From the NCBI GenBank assembly GCA_030837935.1, contig JAUQXU010000051.1:1-11391 (forward strand): a DNA stretch of 11,391 nucleotides, written 5' to 3'. The stretch is from Candidatus Brocadia sp. (lineage in GTDB: Bacteria > Planctomycetota > Brocadiia > Brocadiales > Brocadiaceae). The notes under the pieces were generated by a model, which was not told the origin of the DNA, ran no database searches, and saw nothing but the letters and a program-made list of their open reading frames with translations. Numbering within the stretch: the first letter of the stretch is position 1; every line of letters begins with the position of its first letter. The position numbers were made by a program, and so were the translations under genes. Below, one piece after another: positions 6,634-11,391 of the stretch.

Positions 6634-7035
6634 ATGAATATTATTGATGTGATTGAAAAAGAACAAATGAAAAAAGCAACACCGCAGTTTTCTGTGGGTG
6701 ATCAGGTGGATGTGTCTGTAAAGATTGTTGAAGGTGACAAAGAGCGTATTCAGGTTTTTGGTGGTGTGGTAATTGCAAAAAATGGTGGCGGTTTTAAAGA
6801 AACTTTTGCTGTAAGGCGCATCGTCCAGGGCGAAGGCGTGGAACGGGTGTTTCCCATTCATTCTCCGAAGATTGTTGATATTAAAGTGTTAAAATCAGGC
6901 CGGGTAAGACGTGCAAAACTTTATTATATGCGTAAAAGGACGAGCAAAGGAACGAGATTGCAGGAAAAGTATGAAACTCCGGCATCAAAAAGTGTACCAG
7001 CGAAAAGTACTCAATCCCAGAGTAGCAGTAAATAG
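6634..7035 (+). CDS. rplS: Large-subunit ribosomal protein bL19
   Basis: bL19 lies at the 30S-50S interface. The 133-residue product has the full bL19 core: FSVGDQVDVSVKIVEGDKERIQ (19-40), FGGVVIAKNGGGFKETFAVRR, GVERVFPIHSPKI and the basic RVRRAKLYYMRKRTSKGTRL. A Ser/Thr/Lys/Gln-rich tail of about 20 residues follows the core, beyond the usual length of roughly 115. The start has AGGAG 10 nt upstream. It follows trmD by 50 nt, as in the classic rpsP-trmD-rplS order. The tail resembles low-complexity extensions seen on ribosomal proteins of some lineages and is probably disordered. Confidence 0.97.
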   Translation: MNIIDVIEKEQMKKATPQFSVGDQVDVSVKIVEGDKERIQVFGGVVIAKNGGGFKETFAVRRIVQGEGVERVFPIHSPKIVDIKVLKSGRVRRAKLYYMRKRTSKGTRLQEKYETPASKSVPAKSTQSQSSSK

Positions 7036-7103
7036 CATTATGGGTAAGTCCTTCGGGTAAATCCATGTACATCTCGGGTTCGCCATTTTTAGGATAGAGG
7101 ATA

Positions 7104-7562
7104 GTGCAATTCCTACGTGCTAAAAAATATGTTACTGCAATAATAAATTTGTTCAAACACAAAAGTGAGGAACCGCCTGATAAGAGGGGTATAGGTACAC
7201 AAGGGGAGTTGCTTGCTGGAAAATTCTTAAAGAAGAAGGGCTATAAAATACTGCAGCGAAATTACCGGCGCAGAAATGGCGAAATAGATATTATTTGTTA
7301 TGATCACGGAACTATCGCATTTGTTGAGGTCAAGACACGGTATTCTGACAAATATGGCCCTCCGGAACTCTCTGTAACAGAGACAAAAAAACGACAAATT
7401 GCAAAGGTTGCCTCGCAGTATGTTGCCGAAAAGAAGATAGAGGGAGTAAGTCTACGCTTTGATGTGGTTTCCATCTTTTACTCGCCAAATAAAAAACAGC
7501 CAACGATAACACTTTTTAGAAATGCCTTTACCAAAAATGATGCGGTTACCTCCGGGACATAA
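7104..7562 (+). CDS. yraN: UPF0102 / YraN family nuclease-like protein
   Basis: This is a member of the YraN family, proteins with a restriction-endonuclease-like (Holliday-junction-resolvase-like) fold and no settled cellular role. The 152 residues contain GTQGELLAGKFLKKKGYKIL (31-50), NYRRRNGEIDII (53-64) and FVEVKTRY (73-80). The acidic residues of GEID and EVK are the expected metal-binding site. About 30 N-terminal residues precede the usual family start (core about 120 aa). The start is GTG with AGGATAGAGG immediately upstream. The 68-nt gap from rplS holds two copies of GGGTAARTCC (7040-7049 and 7053-7062) but no clear terminator. The yraN position downstream of rplS is common, although rnhB, often between them, is absent. 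Confidence 0.9.
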   Translation: MQFLRAKKYVTAIINLFKHKSEEPPDKRGIGTQGELLAGKFLKKKGYKILQRNYRRRNGEIDIICYDHGTIAFVEVKTRYSDKYGPPELSVTETKKRQIAKVASQYVAEKKIEGVSLRFDVVSIFYSPNKKQPTITLFRNAFTKNDAVTSGT

Positions 7563-7571
7563 AGCTTAAAT

Positions 7572-8942
7572 ATGATTATTGATACCCATGCCCATCTCGA
7601 TTTTCCTGAGTATAAAGCAGACCTGGAATCTGTTTTGTCTCGTGCGAAGGAAGCCGGCGTGGGCTGTATAATTAATGTGGGCACAAGTCTTGCTGCAAGC
7701 AAGAAGAGTGTTATCCTCGCGAATCGATTTAACAATATCTATGCCAGTATTGGGATTCATCCCCATGACGCCTCAAAGGTTTCTGAGCAGGATTGGCAGA
7801 CCCTTGAATCCTTAGTTAAGGAACCGAAGGTCGTAGCAATAGGGGAGACAGGGCTCGACTATTACAGGAATCGCAGTCCTCATGAAGACCAACAGCGCAT
7901 CTTTCACAAACATCTGACCCTGGCAAAATCCCATAATCTGCCAGTGATTATCCATTGCCGCGAGGCTGGCAGTGATTGCCTAACGATATTACATGAGCAT
8001 AAAAATGGTAGTCTCAGAGGGGTTGTGCATTGTTTTAGCGGGACAAGGGAAATGGCAGAGAAATGTATAGAATTGGGATTCTATATATCATTTGCAGGGC
8101 CGATTACCTTTTCAAATGCGAACAACCTGAGAGAGGTCGCGAAATCAATTCCTGTGGAGAGACTTCTTTTGGAAACGGATTGTCCTTTTTTGTCACCGCA
8201 ACCCAAAAGGGGGGAGCGCAATGAACCTTCCTATCTATCGTATGTTATTCCTGTGCTAGCTGACATCTACGGACTGTCTGTACAGGATATCAGGCGAATC
8301 ACCACCTTTAATGCCTATAAACTCTTTGGCATCGGTGAGCCTGAACAAGAAGGGAAGATTGCTTATGCCATTCGAAATTCATTATACATAAACCTCACCA
8401 ACCGGTGCTCAAATGTGTGTGCCTTTTGTATGAGGGAGACCTACCCGATTGTTAAGGGACATCATCTTGGTTTAAAAAAAGAACCGACTTCAGAAGAGGT
8501 AATACAGGCCATTGGAGATCCGAGTAGTTATGACGAGGTTGTCTTTTGTGGTTATGGCGAACCTACGGAACGGTTGGACGTGTTGATAACCGTTGCGCGA
8601 TTCCTGAAGTCGAAGGGAAAGCGTATTCGATTGGATACAAACGGTCACGGCGACCTGATCAACGGGCGACCAATTATTCGTGAATTAGAAGGGCTGATCG
8701 ATACCATCTGCATCAGTTTGAATGCAGATACGGCAGAAAAATATGAAGAGATATGCAAACCCGTTTTTGGAGAAAAGACGTATCCCGCCCTTATTCAGTT
8801 TATCAAGGAAGCAAAAGAAGTGATACCGAATGTACAGGTTTCTCTTGTAGAAATGCCGGGTGTAGATGTAGAAAAATGCAGGAAAATAGCCCAGGAATTG
8901 AGTGTTGATTTCAGGGTAAGAAAATATGATGTGCTTGGTTAA
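7572..8942 (+). CDS. TatD-family metal-dependent hydrolase fused to a radical-SAM domain
   Basis: A single 456-residue ORF carries two complete domains. Residues 1-255 are a TatD amidohydrolase-fold nuclease with the full metal-ligand set: His6 and His8 (THAHLD), Glu92 (GETGLDYYR), His128 (IIHCRE), His153 (VVHCFSG) and Asp203 (ETDCPFL). Residues about 262-456 are a radical-SAM domain with the CX3CX2C cluster Cys279, Cys283 and Cys286 in TNRCSNVCAFCMRE, the SAM-contact motif GYGEPT (327-332) and RLDTNGHG (353-360). The radical-SAM part is short and lacks an obvious auxiliary cluster domain. I recall a TatD-linked radical-SAM family in protein-family collections, so the pairing is known, but its reaction is not known to me. 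The gene starts 9 nt after yraN with a weak ribosome binding site. A repeat follows its stop. Domain calls are firm; the function of the fusion is open. Confidence 0.9.
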   Translation: MIIDTHAHLDFPEYKADLESVLSRAKEAGVGCIINVGTSLAASKKSVILANRFNNIYASIGIHPHDASKVSEQDWQTLESLVKEPKVVAIGETGLDYYRNRSPHEDQQRIFHKHLTLAKSHNLPVIIHCREAGSDCLTILHEHKNGSLRGVVHCFSGTREMAEKCIELGFYISFAGPITFSNANNLREVAKSIPVERLLLETDCPFLSPQPKRGERNEPSYLSYVIPVLADIYGLSVQDIRRITTFNAYKLFGIGEPEQEGKIAYAIRNSLYINLTNRCSNVCAFCMRETYPIVKGHHLGLKKEPTSEEVIQAIGDPSSYDEVVFCGYGEPTERLDVLITVARFLKSKGKRIRLDTNGHGDLINGRPIIRELEGLIDTICISLNADTAEKYEEICKPVFGEKTYPALIQFIKEAKEVIPNVQVSLVEMPGVDVEKCRKIAQELSVDFRVRKYDVLG

Positions 8943-8952
8943 TTTAACAGTA

Positions 8953-8972
8953 TAGGAAATTTCATTTTATTT
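8953..8972. repeat. 20-nt dispersed repeat, copy 2 (before the acetyltransferase)
   Basis: This is an exact copy of TAGGAAATTTCATTTTATTT seen at 5471-5490, again followed after two bases by GCGG. It starts 10 nt after the TatD/radical-SAM stop and, with the GCGG, fills the 36-nt gap up to the acetyltransferase ATG at 8979. The translation start region of the next gene is therefore built from repeat sequence. Confidence 0.7.
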
Positions 8973-8978
8973 AAGCGG

Positions 8979-9458
8979 ATGTTACGAAAAGCAACTATCG
9001 ACGATATAGAAAAAATTTATAAACTCATCAATGACTTTGCAGCGAAAAATGTGATGTTGCCACGGTCATTGAGTGAGCTGTATGAGAATATCAGGGATTT
9101 TTTTGTGTATATTAAGGATGACACCCTGGTTGGTTGTGCAGCCCTCCATATTTTTTGGAAAGATCTCGCGGAGATAAAGTCGGTTGCCGTGCTGGAATCC
9201 TGTCAACATGAGGGAATTGGTAAAAAACTCGTGATGGTCTGCAAGCGAGAGGCGCGCAAGCTGCGTATCGCTAAGATGTTTGTCCTTACCTATGTGCCTG
9301 AATTCTTTGAGAAATGCGGATTCCGCAGGGTAGAAAAGGAAACCCTTCCTCACAAGATATGGTCTGAATGTGTCAAATGTCACAAATTTCCTGACTGTGG
9401 AGAAATCCCGCTGATTTATGAATTGAATAAAAACAATGGACGAGGTACTGCTTCTTAA
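8979..9458 (+). CDS. GNAT acetyltransferase, short N-acetylglutamate synthase (ArgA-like) type
   Basis: This is a GNAT-fold acetyltransferase of 159 residues. LPRSLSELYENIRDFFVY (27-44), CAALHIFWKDLAEIKSVAV (53-71) and the acetyl-CoA loop QHEGIGKKL (76-84) match, from memory, the short stand-alone ArgA-like proteins that make N-acetylglutamate for arginine synthesis. The C-terminal motif IWSECVKCHKFPDC contributes Cys131, Cys134 and Cys140, also typical of that group and possibly metal-binding. No arginine genes are visible nearby, so the substrate rests on family likeness only. Another amino-acid or protein N-acetyltransferase is possible. ATG 8979 follows GCGG and lacks a good Shine-Dalgarno. 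An AGGA lies 22 nt upstream inside the repeat. It is the last plus-strand gene before the insertion sequence. Confidence 0.8.
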   Translation: MLRKATIDDIEKIYKLINDFAAKNVMLPRSLSELYENIRDFFVYIKDDTLVGCAALHIFWKDLAEIKSVAVLESCQHEGIGKKLVMVCKREARKLRIAKMFVLTYVPEFFEKCGFRRVEKETLPHKIWSECVKCHKFPDCGEIPLIYELNKNNGRGTAS

Positions 9459-9492
9459 TTATTTTTCTTGACGTCTAAAGGTCAGAATCAAC

Positions 9493-9510
9493 GGGGGTCA
9501 GGTCTTTACA
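9493..9510 (+). repeat. REP-like motif fragment, abutting the IS
   Basis: GGGGGTCAGGTCTTTACA resembles, from memory, the conserved part of REP-type repeats near Y1-family (IS200-like) transposase genes, which usually continue into an ATTTGACA-like stretch. Here it stops at the IS end, suggesting that the IS inserted into it. No Y1 transposase gene is in the window. Confidence 0.4.
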
Positions 9511-9513
9511 GGC

Positions 9514-9527
9514 TGTCCAAGAATGTG
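9514..9527 (+). repeat. Left terminal inverted repeat of the IS
   Basis: TGTCCAAGAATGTG pairs with CACATTCTCGGACA at 11377-11390, with one mismatch (A versus G at the sixth base). It immediately follows the chromosomal REP-like motif. One or two bases outside (GC, 9512-9513) may also belong to the element. Confidence 0.75.
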
Positions 9528-9695
9528 ATCAATAAACAAGAACAAACGACAAAGGAATTGTGTGTAAAGTAAATGCGATCGATAAACAAATCAGAAAAAG
9601 GTTAAAATGTTTCCATCCAAATCATACTTCTATCTCAGGAGCATAAAAAGGACATGAAACTACCAAAATGAAGGCTTATTTTCCTTAGTATTACC

Positions 9696-11165
9696 TTATA
9701 CCGTGGCAAGCCTTATTCCCATTTTCAGCATCTTTTTTAAATTCCATCCAATACACATCAGTTTAAACTCTGCACGGACTTTTTCCAGTCCTCGTAAGAG
9801 AAAGTTTCGATACCCCACATTAAATTTCAAATGTCCAAAGACGGGTTCGATGATATACTGACGCATAAAATATTTTCGCCTCCCCTCATCAGATGTTAGC
9901 TTTTCTCTCATCTTTTGTAAAAGAGGCTCACGTATATCTATTAATAATTCTCTCACCTTTGCCTTGGTGCATAGCGACCGCTTCTGGCATGCCCCACACT
10001 CCCTGCCCTTGTAAACCTTATGATTCCACTGACGGCCTGTCGGTCTTGTTTGTTCTGGTCTTCCAGTACGTTAACCGCTTCCCTTCCGGACATACGTAAC
10101 TATCGCTTGCCGAATCATAGGTAAAATTGGTGTAGTGATATCGATTCTCTTCTTTTTGATATTCTCCTGACTTGTACTGCCGAAAATGATCATCCGGAAT
10201 ATACCCCTCTATTCCTCTCTCTTCAAGATACTCATAATTTGCATAGCTCCCGTACCCACAATCTGCCGCCACTTCTTTGACTTTTTCCTGCGTATTTAAC
10301 TCTGTCTGCTCAATCATCGGTTTCAATTGATTCCGGTCATTCGCCTCTGTTACTGATTCCGCTGCCACGATAACCCCACTCTCCGTCACCGCAGCCTGAC
10401 AATTATAGCCAGGACGTATGTCTTTGCTCCCCCCCGTTTTCATATGATTGGCATCCCTATCGGTAAGATTGATCTTCTCCTTTTCCTCCTCCTTCATTAC
10501 CTTCAGCGCCTCTTCTATCTTCCTTTTCAGGTAGGTACGGTCTGATAGCTTCTTCTGCAATGCCTCGTGTTCAGGATCAATTTTGCAGGTATCGTCTTCT
10601 TGTTTATCGATCGTTTCTGCTTCCTGTAATATGGTGGCTATCTCCTCCTCTATCTCTGAGAGCCATTTCTCAAACCCCGCACGGTCTTTCGCCCGCTTCG
10701 CTGAGGCATTGCCCTTTATCTTTGTGCCATCCAGGTATATCTCCCTATGCTGGTATATCCTAAGGTGCTGAATATCCTCACGATATCCACAAAATACTTC
10801 TCTATCTCTTTGAGATTATTCTTGCGAAAATCACTGATTGTTCGATGATCCGGTGTATAGCACTGCATCAGATAAATATAGAAGTGATCACCCAGACATC
10901 TCTCTTCTAACTTTCTACTACTCCGCACTCCTGTTGCATACCCATAAAAGAGCACACTCAAGAGTAACTTCGGATGATACGTGCGTTGGCCTAAAAAAGA
11001 ATATTTCGCCTCTATCGCTTCTGTATCTAACGAGAATACAACCTCTTTGACTAATCTGCACAGATGGTCTTTGGGTAGTACCGTTTCGACATAATCTAAA
11101 AACGCTTCAGGAGTAAATCCTATCAGGGGTTTCTGGAATTCATGAAATGGTTTAAATTTAACCAT
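9696..11165 (-). pseudogene. IS1182-family DDE transposase, broken by two frameshifts
   Basis: Three open segments make one transposase of about 489 residues when joined: 11165 to about 10740, about 10740 to 10037, and about 10037 to 9696. The first begins MVKFKPFHEF, after AGAGGAGAAG. It holds the N-terminal DUF772-like region (KLLLSVLFYGYATGVRSSRKLEERC). At about 10736-10745 one base appears lost, since restoring it gives SIGR-IYLDGTKIKGNAS, which carries the first catalytic Asp. As it stands, translation stops at 10716. The middle segment has VAADCGYGSYANYEYL (second Asp). At about 10036-10050 there is one extra base (or two missing), with a stop at 10018. The last segment restores the first frame and has CGACQKRSLC and IIEPVFGHLK (catalytic Glu). 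All catalytic residues survive. The lesions could be real decay or sequencing error. Confidence 0.88.
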
Positions 11166-11242
11166 GGGGTTTCTTCTCCTCTGCTGGATATCTTCTGGTA
11201 AAAGAAAAAGTGGTACGGTCAATTTGCTCAGCAAAATGGGCG

Positions 11243-11299
11243 ACTCAATGAAAAATTTTAACTGCTTGGTGTGCTTTTGCTGTGTAGATTTCATTGAGT
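11243..11299 (-). promoter_or_regulatory. Inverted repeat in the transposase mRNA leader
   Basis: ACTCAATGAAA and TTTCATTGAGT are perfect 11-bp complements, at 11243-11253 and 11289-11299 on the plus strand, separated by 35 nt. The promoter-distal arm starts within a few bases of the predicted transcription start, so the 5' end of the transposase mRNA could fold into a long-stem hairpin. A role in limiting transposase expression or read-through transcription is inference. Confidence 0.55.
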
Positions 11300-11302
11300 T
11301 AT

Positions 11303-11330
11303 ATTATATCATTGAACTTCTGTTTCGCAA
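11303..11330 (-). promoter_or_regulatory. Sigma70-type promoter of the transposase
   Basis: On the minus strand, TTGCGA (11330-11325) and a perfect TATAAT (11308-11303) are spaced by 16 nt. The predicted start near 11296 gives a leader of about 130 nt before the ATG at 11165. This argues against the upstream in-frame ATG at 11294, which would be at the very 5' end of the mRNA. Confidence 0.6.
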
Positions 11331-11376
11331 CCGTATTGACCCATTTTTTATGGTTTTATGAAGAAAACCAGGACGC

Positions 11377-11390
11377 CACATTCTCGGACA
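11377..11390 (-). repeat. Right terminal inverted repeat of the IS
   Basis: CACATTCTCGGACA is the imperfect reverse complement of the left end at 9514-9527. The window stops one base later, so neither the outermost base of the element nor the target duplication can be confirmed. Confidence 0.75.
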
Positions 11391-11391
11391 A

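Larger units (their letters stand above)
9459..9695. other. Non-coding stretch between the acetyltransferase and the transposase stop
   Basis: No gene is seen here. The first 50 nt are chromosomal flank with a REP-like GGGGGTCAGGTCTTTACA. From about 9513 it is the left end of the insertion sequence. Inside the IS end, a 17-nt motif ATGTGATCAATAAACAA (9523-9539) recurs with two mismatches at 9573-9589, exactly 50 nt on. No terminator for the plus-strand operon is recognisable. Confidence 0.6.
9513..11391 (-). mobile_element. IS1182-like insertion sequence, right end at the window edge
   Basis: An element of about 1.88 kb is bounded by TGTCCAAGAATGTG (9514-9527) and its imperfect reverse complement CACATTCTCGGACA (11377-11390), which match at 13 of 14 positions. 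Between them lies one DDE transposase gene on the minus strand with frameshifts, its promoter and a structured leader. Length and transposase type fit the IS1182 family. The exact outer boundary and the target duplication cannot be read, because the right flank is outside the window. The element is probably not autonomous in its present state. Confidence 0.8.

Noticed and set aside
7036..7103. Terminator or RNA element between rplS and yraN
   Set aside because: It has only two short GGGTAARTCC direct repeats and no stem followed by a U-run.
11166..11294. 43-residue N-terminal extension of the transposase from ATG 11294
   Set aside because: The predicted transcription start is at about the same place, the extension lies in the leader hairpin, and ATG 11165 has a good AGAGGAGAAG ribosome binding site and the family N-terminus.
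1..11391. CRISPR array, tRNA or rRNA genes, phage genes, or a defence cassette
   Set aside because: No regularly spaced repeats, tRNA-like cloverleaf sequence or characteristic proteins were seen. The accessory part of the window is fully explained by the IS1182-like element.

Overview
The window looks like a bacterial chromosomal housekeeping region of moderate GC, followed by an insertion sequence. Most genes are core translation, secretion or envelope genes in two divergent blocks around an AT-rich promoter region (about 3794-4109). The gene content and repeat types remind me of anammox planctomycetes (Brocadia/Kuenenia group). That is a recollection-based guess, not something the sequence proves.

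Minus-strand block (1-3793, transcribed right to left): rpmE (zinc-type bL31), prfA (release factor RF1), prmC (the methyltransferase that modifies the GGQ glutamine of release factors) and the N-terminal 373 residues of murA (first committed step of peptidoglycan synthesis; its 3' end is outside the window). rpmE and prfA are 2 nt apart and prmC and murA overlap by 8 nt. A 346-nt gap without a recognisable gene separates prfA from prmC. The rpmE leader carries a perfect 8-bp hairpin just upstream of the Shine-Dalgarno.

Plus-strand block (4110-9458): ffh (SRP54 GTPase), rpsP (bS16), trmD (tRNA m1G37 methyltransferase), rplS (bL19), yraN (UPF0102 nuclease-like), a single-ORF fusion of a TatD metal-dependent hydrolase with a radical-SAM domain, and a short-form N-acetylglutamate-synthase-like GNAT acetyltransferase. 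rimM, which commonly sits between rpsP and trmD, is absent from this locus. Two kinds of repeat interrupt the block: a large C/G-tract palindrome (5520-5608) between ffh and rpsP, and an exact 20-nt repeat found just after ffh (5471-5490) and just after the TatD/radical-SAM gene (8953-8972).

Insertion sequence (about 9513-11391): an IS1182-like element on the minus strand. It has 14-bp imperfect terminal inverted repeats, a good sigma70-type promoter, a leader with an 11-bp inverted repeat, and a DDE transposase gene broken by two compensating frameshifts. The element abuts, and probably interrupts, a GGGGGTCAGGTCTTTACA motif of the kind seen in REP-like repeats. Its right terminal repeat coincides with the window edge, so the target-site duplication cannot be checked.

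I did not find a clearly new multi-gene system. The items most worth a second look are the TatD/radical-SAM fusion, the duplicated 20-nt post-stop repeat, the rpmE leader hairpin and the IS leader structure.
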